A model generated the notes under the pieces. It was given only the letters and a program-made list of their open reading frames with translations. It was not told the DNA's origin and searched no databases. A stretch of DNA of 64,000 nucleotides, taken from Phellopilus nigrolimitatus. Lineage: Eukaryota > Basidiomycota > Agaricomycetes > Hymenochaetales > Hymenochaetaceae. Positions 27,139 to 36,905 of the stretch are shown piece after piece; within the stretch, counting starts at the first letter, position 1; the number at the start of each line of letters is the position of its first letter. The translations under genes were made by a program, and so were the position numbers. The stretch spans positions 1,860,001-1,924,000 of the forward strand of contig JAJOHG010000001.1 in NCBI GenBank assembly GCA_021029095.1, written 5' to 3'.

Positions 27139-28071
27139 CTACGCTTCCAAAGGAACTCTTGTTCTTTCCTGAGCTGCCCGAATATCTTCCTTCGGAGGTT
27201 CCTCTGTGACAGGTTCTTCGGATGGTACGTTCGGTAGGTCGAGACGTGGCTCCGTTTCGCTCGTCTATCAGGAAGGTCAGAAGACCGAGGACATGATAGA
27301 AAGAATATATTACATACAGCCTCAGCAGCCTGGAGCTCGCGCAGCTCGGCCTGTACGGCCTCCTCATCGTCCGCCGATAATGTGTTGGCGAGCATCTCGT
27401 CAATTTCCTGTCATCAATCATTTCCGCGTAAGTGAATGTCGGCATGTAACACGAATATGGCAAAAGGGGCGCGCACCCGCTGATACGCCTGCGCCTCGGA
27501 AGTCTCCTCAAGGAGGCGTTCGACGCTCTCGGGGTTCATCTCCTTGTGGATTTCCTTTAGCACGTCGTTGCCCTGCTTGAGGCCGTGCAGCACCGACACC
27601 TGCACCAGAGAGAATTCGATGGTCGACACCTGTATAATGAATAGTATTGAATATACTTCCGCGAAGAGAGGGGAGGAACGCGCACGAGCTGCTCAAGCGA
27701 CTCGAGCTGCACGTCGGTCTTAACAAGAAGCGACTCCTGGTACTTCCGCTGGCGGAGCGCAACGACCGCGCGGTCCTTGCGCCCCGCCCTGAGATGCTGC
27801 TTCGCGATCTCCTGCTCACGGTCTAGCACAGTCTGGATCTGGGTAACCAGATCGCTTTCTCAATATACAGTAAATGGATAAGCCACTGCTGAGTGCACCT
27901 TCTTCTGATATTGTCTGAGTTTGTCACGCTGGAGCTTTAGGCTGACGATGGTGTACGGATAGAAATTCTGGACATCTGATGTGAGTCGGCTGGTGGTAGG
28001 AATGAACGGACTAACTCTAGAATTGCGCGGTCTTGCTCAGTGATCTTCGGCGCCGACTGTGCACTTCCCAT
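27139..28071 (-). CDS. VPS20: ESCRT-III subunit Vps20 / CHMP6
   Basis: Charged multivesicular body protein that starts ESCRT-III assembly on endosomes after binding Vps25. MGSAQSAPK gives a Gly at position 2, the usual N-myristoylation site of this subunit. The Snf7 domain is basic and helical: TIVSLKLQRDKLRQYQKK, VLDREQEIAKQHL, GRKDRAVVALRQRKYQE, LVSTIEFSLVQVSVLHGLKQG, LKEIHKEMNPESVERLLEE. The acidic C-terminal half follows (ADDEEAVQAELRELQAAEA, SEEPVTEEPPKED). Six or so exons with short introns; all phases fit, including the acceptor that leads into TSETEPRLDLP. Stop at 27139-27141. Length about 220 residues, normal for the family. Confidence 0.93.
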
Positions 28072-28407
28072 CGTCGTGTAGTCAAACGAGGTGGCCTTAC
28101 TGTTATTGATTAAGACCGCGGCCGTAGGAGATTATGATGACGTCACCCGACTTCGCTTAGAGTTTTATTTAGAACACAACCAGACGCGAAGAAAATGTCA
28201 AGGATTTAAAATCAATTACGATAGTCAAAGGTAGGGTATCCAGAGCGTATGTAAAACGCGCTACAACAAATAACAAGCGCTTATAGTATGTCGTAAATAT
28301 CCCATTAGTCTCTTGTCCGTGTCTCAGCTATTACAGTTGGCAGGCACTTGATTAGAGTGCTGCCCATGCGCCAACGAGAGCGCCTCCGAGGACAGTCGCG
28401 AAACTCG

Positions 28408-29041
28408 TCACGAGCGGGACGGACATGCCCCAAGACTAAAAAGAAAGCAAATTATCAGTTTCCGATCGGACTTTTTACTGGGCGCGTGACGCTCGCCAAA
28501 CGCAGTATGAAGAAAAAAAGGGGTAAGAGGGAAAGACATACGCAAGGCTGCTCGCAGCTGAGTTTGCACTGGAGGCAATAGAGGCAGCACCAGCAGTCGC
28601 GACGGTGAACGCGGAATTCCCAATGCTCGTGACCGACCCAAAACCGCTCGTCGCCAGAGTAAGAGCACTCCCACCAGCAGAACTGATGAGAGTCTCTGCA
28701 TGCCCAGCCGCAGAGGTCACAGTAGTGAAAATTTGACCAGCTAGAGACGATATTAGTCTACATATGTTTCCCAGCAATAGACTGATAGCTCTTACCACCG
28801 CTCGTAGCGTCTCCGGCAACGCTTCCTGCAACAGAGGTAGCACCATTGAAAACAGAGCCAGCATCCGATGTCAGGTCATTCACGTCAGAGGTTACATCTC
28901 CGATAACTGTAACAAATAGTAAGACATCGAACAGAACAAAATACTTCAAGCAAGCTCACTATCTCTCTGGAGCTTGGCTCCCGAAACGGTCACAGCGACA
29001 ACCAAGAAAAAGAGGAAGGAAACCAATACAGAGCGGAACAT
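28408..29041 (-). CDS. Small secreted Ser/Ala/Gly/Thr-rich protein, unknown function
   Basis: Signal peptide (MFRSVLVSFLFFLVVAVTVSG) followed by AKLQRD and a low-complexity body of short repeats such as GDVTSDVNDLTSD, SVAGSVAGDATSGG, GSVTSIGNSAF and ASIASSANSAASS. Four exons. I do not recognise a family. By splice phase the last exon ends at 28408 with the short tail LGACPSRS. Another frame of the same exon, stopping at 28352-28354, reads MSVPLVTSFATVLGGALVGA and would look like a GPI-anchor signal, but the exon phase is off by one base for it. So the protein is either secreted and soluble or GPI-anchored; the sequence as given supports the first. Confidence 0.5.
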
Positions 29042-29911
29042 GGTGAGATATGCGGTACGAGGTGAGGGTGAGTGAATGTTAGGCGCAAGGGGTCGGTTGG
29101 CCAAGTGGCGAATGGAGGAGCGCAGGTCGCGCGTTATATATGCGCTCCGGAGTATAGTCGCCGCGAAATTTACTTAGAGTTTATGATCTCACAGCCACAT
29201 CTAAGCTGGAAATACGGCGGAAAGCACCGCCAACTGTCAATGGAACGCAACTTCGAAGACTAATAAAAACATCGACGACGCTCGTTGGCACTTGTCTTCC
29301 TTCACATGCATTATATAAACAGGTTTCTCTCATGCCGTAGCAAAGAAAAGCAGAAGCAAACGAGCATATTTCTGTATCCGCGCGAAACCTGGAAATACAT
29401 GTAATAACGCTGACATTCAAGGCTGTGCATTCAAGCCCCGCGTGCAGTACGCCCGGCCCCACATCGGACTGCGGAACCGTACCTCGGGCAGCATTGAGTT
29501 TACGTGCAAGCATAGCACGCAGCAGGTACACGGACCTGTGCCCAGTGACTTTTGCAAACCACGACTTATAAAAAACCTGAAATCCCATGGCCCATCTCGT
29601 CCGTGGAGTAAAGGCAGTGTTCAACTTGGTAGGTGCAAAATACGACTCCTTCTGACGAGTTGGGACCGTGAAAGTTTGATATCGAGAGAGCACACGTATC
29701 TTAGCGGACCTTGCAAATCGGCTATTTGCATCCGACAGCCGCGACAAAGTAGCGGTACGCAGTTCCAGTCGCTATACAAAATATTTTTGATGTAGCCGTC
29801 TTAGATTTTCGCCTCGACATGGTCACTTATAAAGTTGAGACGGCGAAAATATTAGATTGATCAGTTTAAGATCCGTCTAGACAGAAAGTCGTTACATCTC
29901 CAACCACCTAT
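29042..29911. other. Gene-poor stretch, about 870 bases
   Basis: No gene recognised. A 188-codon open frame on the minus strand (29181-29747) has no signal peptide, no repeats and no recognisable motif, and I treat it as chance. The start of the small secreted gene probably has its promoter in the right-hand part near 29041-29160. Confidence 0.35.
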
Positions 29912-30583
29912 TTACTCCTCGGCCTCGTTCATGTCCTTGTTCGCCTATTTATTTAAGGCGTTATTATATCGCCATTCAGCATGCAGAATTCATAGCACAA
30001 CAAAGTTTACGCACGTGAGGGTTAAAGAACAACGAGTTCATGCCCCACGGGAAAGGCTTGGCACGCTTGTTAAGATAATGGTATTCCGGGACAGGCGGGA
30101 CCTCGCCACCGTGCTCGGCTTTGATGTGCGCCTGGTGCTCGGCGTGCTCGTTCTCCACACGACGGACCCAGAGCAAGGCGAGAATGGCTGTCGAGCATGT
30201 ATTACATACATCCAAGTTTATAGGCGGGATGTCACGTACTAGTGGGGACTGCAACAAAGAAGCTGCAGAGTTGGTTAGCCCACGTTGGCGAGATCATTAA
30301 CGCGTCTGCTAAATACTCACCTAATCTTCCTCCAGAGCTCAGTCGTCTCTGCATAGCAAAAACATCACGTAGTTCAAAAAGCGCTCGAAAGCACATAGCT
30401 TGTTGCTCACGACGCACCAGCAGCGTGGTGCTCGACATCAGCCTTGTTCTTAAGCCATTCTTTGCTCGGGTTGCCCTCGATGATAATCTCCTCGGAATGT
30501 TCAGCGTGGGCAGCAAATCCGCGTGAACGGACGGCGCGGCGCGGCGCAGCGCGGGCGACGGTGCGCGGGAGAGCACGAAGCAT
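29912..30583 (-). CDS. COX13: Cytochrome c oxidase subunit VIa (Cox13)
   Basis: Nuclear-encoded subunit of respiratory complex IV in the mitochondrial inner membrane. MLRALPRTVARAAPRRAVRSR is a clear amphipathic, arginine-rich presequence. Next come SEEIIIEGNPSKEWLKNKADVEHHA, TTELWRKI, one membrane helix region around CSTAILALLWVRRVENEHAEHQ, and the family C-terminus EYHYLNKRAKPFPWGMNSLFFNPH. The final exon is very short: donor gtgcgt after NPH, acceptor at about 29944, then ANKDMNEAEE and stop at 29912. The start is the ATG at 30583 because it opens the presequence; the frame extends slightly upstream from a TTG. Confidence 0.93.
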
Positions 30584-31472
30584 TTGCAAGTTGGTAAGTA
30601 GTAAAATGGCGAGAGCTGGTAGGCAAGAGAGCGGCGGAAGACAGGACAGGATCGTGGGGACAACCTTCTGCTTTTGCGCCCGACTTCACCCGTTCAGGCG
30701 ATGCCCGATTCTCGCCCGTCGCGAGTCCCGTGTCCCCTTACTGAGTAGGAAAAAGATTCAGAAACGCTCTCGTCTTCACAGCTTCCATCTCTGCAAATTC
30801 AAAAGGTTTTGTGCCACTTGTGCGTTGCCTGTGCTCTGATAAGTCATATAGCTTGCATTTAGAATATGCCGATACGGAGGAAGTTGATAACGACTTGAAG
30901 CTATGACTCGCTGCGCACCATGCATTGCCAAAGACTGCGCACGGAAGAGGCGTACTCCCGAATCTCGCTTTCAAAAATATATTCAAAGGGTCTTTTTTTT
31001 CGAAGCAGCTCGGTAAAAACGACAATATGCACGTATCTATGCCCAGTTATAAGGTCTCGGCTATTCTCGATCCCTCAGAATTTGGACGTTCAACAATTAT
31101 GTACTTTATGCTTTCCAAGAACCAATCCTCCAAGAAAAGACGCGAACATCTATCGCAAATAGGCTGTAATGACGATCATCGGCCCCCAACTGCGGAATGC
31201 TCCTGTGCGAATCTCCGCAAGACTAGCTTGTTTCTAAAATTTACAGCTTGAACGTCGTACAGGGCGTTCTGATGATTACTCCTGCGCTTGCACTCCTTTC
31301 TGATCTGTCGATGGTTATTAGCAGCGTAGTAACAACACTATTTCGCGAGGCTGTGAGTACTTCTCCAATCAAGAGAAAGGTATCGAACTGTCCTTGCCGT
31401 CGAGTATATAACTTAACAGGGATGCTTCCGACGAGTCGTTATTGGTCTCCTGTCCTAGGTTTTCCAATTAAC
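30584..31472. other. Divergent intergenic region, about 890 bases
   Basis: Lies between the starts of COX13 (-) and the thioesterase-like gene (+), so it should contain both promoters. Open frames of about 100 codons (for example 30925-31251) have no recognisable features. No repeats or RNA genes seen. Confidence 0.35.
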
Positions 31473-32355
31473 ATGGCAAATACAGACGTCACCGACCCTG
31501 GGGCCGCGGTCGTTCCTGCTGCAAAGATGCACACTGCTACTGTTATTTTCTGCCATGTATTTTCTAAGCTTTTCTAAAACTAGCCATAGAGTATACTGAA
31601 TGAAACCATCGTTCTAGGGACTTGGGCAAACCACAACATTTCACGAGTTCGACGTCCAGTTCCTTGCACAGAGACTACCCTTTGTGAAATGGGTCTGCCC
31701 GCAAGCGTACGCGTGACTGTGTTATGAGATCCTGACACCAACGCTAATATCTATCTATCACAGACGCAAACAGCCAGTGTCCTACAACAGAGGAGAACGT
31801 CACCCTTCGTGGTTCGATATATGGAATTTTCCTCCGCACATTAACGAGTTTGACGACTCAGGCGTCGCGGAGTCCATCGCAATTATCGAACAATATATTC
31901 TTCACGAGATGCACGACGGTATCGACCAGAGGAGAATTCTACTTGTCGGGTTCGGTCAAGGAGCAGCTCTTTGCTTGATGACAGCACTGACGACTTTGAA
32001 TGATATTGGAGGCGCAGGAAGCTTATCGGGCTGGATTCCTCACAAAATCCGTGATGTGTGTTTTTTCTTCACCAATATATTGATGGAATCGGTGACCAAA
32101 CTATCACAGAACATCGTGCAGAATGATCCAAGCATTCCTATATTTTGGGCGCACGGCGATGCGGATACAGAAATACCTTTGCGCTACGGGAGGAATAGCA
32201 TCGAGTTTCTTAGGCAGCGTTTGGGAATGACGCGGGAGACACTGCACTATATCGAGTATGCGGACCTTGGGCATGAAACGTCTGAGGACGTCCTGAAGGA
32301 CCTTGCTAGTTGGATAATTGACATTCTCGCTTCGAACGCAGGAGAAACTGCTTGA
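31473..32355 (+). CDS. Acyl-protein thioesterase / carboxylesterase-like alpha/beta hydrolase with altered nucleophile
   Basis: Related to APT1/lysophospholipase, which removes palmitate from proteins. Conserved blocks are HTATVIFCHGLGQTTTFHEF, LPFVKWVCPQA, SWFDIWNFPP, ILLVGFGQGAALCLMTALT, IFWAHGDADTEIPLRYG and DLGHETSEDVLKDL. The Asp (GDAD) and His (LGHE) of the triad are present. The nucleophile elbow, normally GFSQGG, reads GFGQGA: the Ser codon is replaced by ggt. Unless this is a sequence error, the protein should lack normal esterase activity. Two introns: after CH (about 31558-31618) and after PQA (about 31706-31763). The start at 31473 gives MANTDVTDPG, a short N-terminus compatible with the family. 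Confidence 0.82.
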
Positions 32356-32523
32356 TCGTGGACTTCGTTATGTTTTGTTAGAACGCGAGGCAGCGGGCGG
32401 ATTATATATGTAATGGACAAGGTTTTAGAGTTTTTAGTTTATTGGACCATTTTTGGATAAATCAGCCACAGTTCTGTAAGGGGCAGCCCTCCTTCCTCTC
32501 TGAGTCACTTCGATCGACCGCGG

Positions 32524-34683
32524 ATGCTTTGCGCCCGAGCTCTATTTCCAAGCTTACAGCGCAAAATGGCGAGGAATATTTCATTCAACAACCTCTTTAA
32601 AGAGGCTCCGGTACCTATTCCCTCGGAACTCCAAGTGAAATTAACACCAGAAGAGACCAACTGTGCTCTCTGCTCGACGAGTGCAAGCAGCAGCTTGAAA
32701 CGAAAGGGACAGCATGTCGAATGTCGGATAGCTGGTGGTTGGGTCCGAGACAAGGTGCGCAAAAAGTTATGTCTGGTGTGTAACTAACCAATGCTCGAGT
32801 CTTCAGCTACTCGGAGCTCAGAGCAACGACATAGATGTCGCGCTCGCGAACATCATGGGCGTGTCCTTCGCAGAGCAATTCGTTTCGTTCGTCTCGTCCA
32901 AGAATCTCCCAATCAAGTCGGTCGCGACCATCGCGCGCAACCCAGAGCAGTCGAAACACCTCGAAACTGCACGTACCACCGTTCTCGGTGTTGAACTCGA
33001 CTTTGTCAACTTGCGCAGTGAGTCGTATGCTGAGGACAGCCGTATCCCGACAGAAATTGTACGATTCTCTGCCACGCGTTTTCTGCTGCACTAAGTAAGT
33101 GATGACCGTACGAAATGAAGTAGAAGCTAGGCACACCGCTTGAGGACGCGTTAAGGCGCGACATCACTATGAATGCCTTATTCTACAATGTCCACAGTCG
33201 TACCGTTGAAGACTACACTGAAAAGGCAAGCGGTTGAGGCATCCCACACTTTTCGACAGTTAATGACACTTCTCCACAGGGTCTTGACGATTTGAAGAGC
33301 GGAATCTTACGCACCCCGCTGGCTCCATTTGAGACGTTTAAAGATGATCCTCTCAGAGTTATTCGTTGTATCCGCTTTGCAAGTAGGTATGGCTTCAAAA
33401 TGGTGAAAGAGATAGAAGTTGCTGTGCAAAACGAGGATATCAAAGTAAGGATTATATATGAAGCTGGCTTCAATCTTGTGCGTAATTGTGTTTTACAGGC
33501 AGCCATCGTCTCCAAAATTAGCAGAGAACGCGTCGGAGAGGAGCTCGATAAAATGATGAAAGGTGGGGAACGTTGACCTTGAGCGTTGACGTTCTTTGTT
33601 GATACCTTCTAGGTCGTGACCCGCTATACGCAATTCGTCTTATCACGTCTCTTAACCTCCAGCCCCCTCTCTTCGCCGTTTCACCTTCCATCGCATCTAC
33701 GTTCTCCGCAGCACCCGCCCTCCCTTCAACAGCGTTGGGTGTAACCACGCTCCTCCACGCTCTCCTTTCCTCCTCCTCTTCTGCCCTTCAGCTACCCTCT
33801 GTGCATCCTCGGCTTCTCTCACAGATCCCTCTCGATGCAACGCTTCGTCCGCGGCTCTTCCTCGCCGCCGCTCTCACGCCGTACGCTCGGGTCTCATATA
33901 CCCCACCTAAAAAGAAAGCGACGGCGCCAGCTGTCGAAGTCGTCCTCCGCGAGGCCCTCAAGCTCGGGCTACAGAACCATTATGCGGACGGCGTGCCCGC
34001 GTTGTTTGCTGCAGCTGAGACCTTGTGCGGTGTCGACGCGGAGCAGTTCTCGGGGCCAGGAGAGAGGGCCAGGATAGGTATGTCTTTGTAGTTACTTGAC
34101 CTCAGATAAACAACATTTCGAACTAAGCGTATTTAGGTCTTCTGTTGAGAACAAAGTCGGTGCACAACGTGAATTCTGGCTCTCACTGGTCTTCGTCTCT
34201 TCTGTTCTCGCTCGTGCAAGAGCTGGTCGTTCTTTGGGACGTTGAAAAAGATGATTTCGACGGTACGACCTTGCTTTAGTTTGTCTGTGTACTTGAACTT
34301 ACTGTCCATTGGTATAGTCGAACAAGGAGCAAAAATTGTGGACAGATACAACCGTTTCCTCCAACGTGTAGAAGAGCTCAACCTCCCGGAGTCGATTGAC
34401 GACAAGCCTATCCTGAATGTAAGAGCATCTTATTTTTCCGACAAATTCCCATATAAACTTTTTGGTTTTCCAGGGCAAGGAGGTTGTGTCTCTCCTTGGC
34501 GTTGAGAAGCCCGGCGTGTGGACGGGCGCGGTGCTCGCTCGCATCTCTGAATGGGCGCTCGACCACCCGGAGGGCACGAAAGACGAGTGCGCAGTTTGGC
34601 TTAGAGAGGAACACTTGGCTGGTCGAGTGGACACCGGCGAAGGAGCGCAGACCTCGGGAAGCCGCCACCTGCGAAGAAAGTGA
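32524..34683 (+). CDS. CCA1: CCA tRNA nucleotidyltransferase
   Basis: Adds or repairs the 3' CCA of tRNAs in cytosol, nucleus and mitochondria. Conserved blocks are RIAGGWVRDKLLG and SNDIDVALANIMG (the GG and DxD metal motifs of class II enzymes), LGVELDFVNLRSESY, TPLEDALRRDITMNALFYN, GLDDLKSGILRTPL, FKDDPLRVIRCIRFASRYGF and ISRERVGEELDKMMKGRDP. Two in-frame starts are present. The ATG at 32524 adds MLCARALFPSLQRK, basic and free of acidic residues like a mitochondrial presequence; the ATG at 32566 starts MARNISFNNLF. Yeast CCA1 uses alternative starts for targeting, so the same is likely here. At least seven introns. The C-terminus after HLAGRVDTGEG is not conserved. Confidence 0.92.
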
Positions 34684-34883
34684 AAGTAGTAAAGAAGTAA
34701 ACCAATCACTTTTACATAAATATGCATGAGTTTCACTCCATAATACTGAACATGGTAGTAGGATAATACGTTGGTGTGAACGAAGCATACAGGGTTAGAC
34801 ACCTTGCAACATTGTAACACTAAAGTAGAAGTACATTTAGGACAGCAAACATCTTTTCAGGAAGAATGGATCGGACAACAACT

Positions 34884-36724
34884 TTACTGCGACCCACGCA
34901 TCGATGCTCCCAGAAGCACTTGGCTTGCCTGAGGGTTTGAAAATGCATCTGCTTCGTGCTCTTGTGGTGCTTGACCTAGGATCACACCGAGGTCTCTCTG
35001 GTGATTTTGCACGATCTTTGTCAGATGTGCAATGCCGTTTTGTTGCTCCGCTAGTATCTGCGCGATGGAAAGAAACGAGAAGAATTTGGTTCTTAGTTAC
35101 AGATCGGGGACAGCGTGATAGAAGACTTTACCTGTGTCAACCTTTGCATTCCTTCTGTATCGACCACCGCCCATTCTATATTGTTTTCTCCGTTTTTTCG
35201 TTCCCGCTCCCTCGCTGCCTCAATCGCCCCGATCACCGCCCAGAGTTCGCTTAGCTTCCCTTTCAGGCGCCCCACGCCGCCTGGTCGCCTGACTTCCTCC
35301 TCGAGGCTCTCAAGCACCGATCGAAGTACCTCCTCCTCGGGGCGTATTGATGACGAGCGGACGGAAGGAATTAAAAGATGGAGATGCTGTATGAGACGGA
35401 CGAGCCGCTGCTGGAGCTGTACTTGCACGGCAGCGGCGCGGTGTAGACGCGGTGCATTCGTCGTAGAATGTGACGACGCAAGAGCAGAGATACGTGTCTT
35501 GAGCTCCTTCAGCTTATCCTGATGAGCAGTGGCTTGCGATCGTTGTGCCTCGACGCGCTTTTGAAGGTCGTCAAATCCGACAGCAAGTGCGGGAACATAA
35601 CTGTAGGAAATTTTTTACTCAATCACGATCCGTCTTCTACGAATTCGAGATAAAAACACACCAGGAAGGATCAGGGTTCTCGCGGACAGCTTTCTGCCAC
35701 AAGGCATCATTGATCGCATTTTGAGGTCGCCCGTACATATGTACTTGATTCGGAACAACGAGATTGTAGAAGAAATGCTGTTTCGATATATATTGAACCA
35801 CACCATAGATTTTCTTGAAGAATAACATACCTGAAACCGGCATTGTGATGAATTTGAGTCCCATGCTTGAGCAACGCCTTCTATCCGCTGCACAAGATTT
35901 ATAAACTGTGTCTGAGCACTATCACCCTGCTGCTGCGTCTGCACGAGACTACCCCTGGGAGCAAAGATACTTGACGTCGAGGCTCCCGCGTTGGGGAGAC
36001 CTGACTGCGTGTTTCCGAACAAACCCAAACCACCTGTGGTACTCGACGCTGGATTCGCACTTGATTGGCCAAAGTTCCCAAACAAACCAGTAGACTGGTG
36101 CTGTGCCTGAGCGGCAGGCTGCCCGAAAAGCGAGGTCGTAGGCTGTTGCTGCTGCTGTGGTTGTTGCTGTTGCTGGCCGAACATCGATGGCGCATTTGCC
36201 TGCGCGGGCTGTTGATTCTGCTGCCCAAAGATATTAGTGTTTGTCGCTGGCTGGTTTGTAGCAGCGTTGTTGGTCGATGTTCCGAACATGTTCGTCCCAG
36301 CAGCTGGCGCGGTGGATGCACCAAACGCGCTCGTCATCCCAGGCGCCGCTGTGCTCGATCCAAATGCGCCTGCTCCGCTATTTCCAAAAAGCGAGTTCCC
36401 TCCCGCTCCTACGGCCGGCTGAGTCGTCGGGTTCGTGCCCGTGGTGTTTCCAAACAAAGATGCAGCAGGCTTCCCTCCGAATAAAGGGTTTGTACCTGCA
36501 TTATTAGGCGGAAAGAGAGAGCTTCCCGTTGTTGATGCGTTAGGCTGCTGCTGTGTCTGTCCTTGGTTTTGGTTTTGGTTCGCGCCGCCGAAAGAGCCAA
36601 AAAGCGAGGCGCCGGTGTTGGCTGGTGGTTGAGTCTGCTGGTTTGTATTCGCGTTTGTGTTCCCGAAGGACCCAAAGGCAGGGTTTGAAGCTGGCTTCCC
36701 AAGACTGCTGCCAAACAAGCTCAT
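34884..36724 (-). CDS. FG nucleoporin Nup54/Nup57
   Basis: Channel nucleoporin of the Nup62-54-58 (Nsp1-Nup57-Nup49) complex in the nuclear pore. The N-terminal half is an FG-repeat region: MSLFGSSLGK, many SLFG, AFGSS and NMFGTS units separated by Asn/Gln/Thr/Pro-rich spacers, including a poly-Gln block (QQQQQPQQQQQP). The folded part follows: FINLVQRIEGVAQAWD, NLVVPNQVHMYGRPQNAIND, ALWQKAVRENPDPSCYVP and AVGFDDLQKRVEAQ. Then come coiled-coil heptads (QVQLQQRLVRLIQHLHLL, EEVLRSVLESLEEEV, SELWAVIGAIEAARE) and a C-terminal segment ILAEQQNGIAHLTKIVQNHQ. Introns near 35780-35830, 35605-35660 and 35075-35130. Length about 550 residues. Confidence 0.9.
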
Positions 36725-36905
36725 CTTCAACGACGCTAAGCTGCAAAGCGAGAGCAAGGAGGACGCGTCGCGTCGTCAAAACGCGAGTCAGAGGCGTGTC
36801 GATCAGCTCTTTCCTTTTGCATTTGCTGTGGCGCGCACTATCTCAGAACACATTACAGTATTATCTATACACAAGCTTACAACCGATACCAACACAGAAA
36901 GATAT

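Noticed and set aside
29181..29747. 188-codon minus-strand open frame in a gene-poor stretch
   Set aside because: No motif, signal peptide, repeat or plausible exon partner seen; composition looks like random sequence.
30925..31251. About 108-codon plus-strand open frame upstream of the thioesterase-like gene
   Set aside because: No recognisable domain; overlapping frames of similar length in the same stretch suggest chance.
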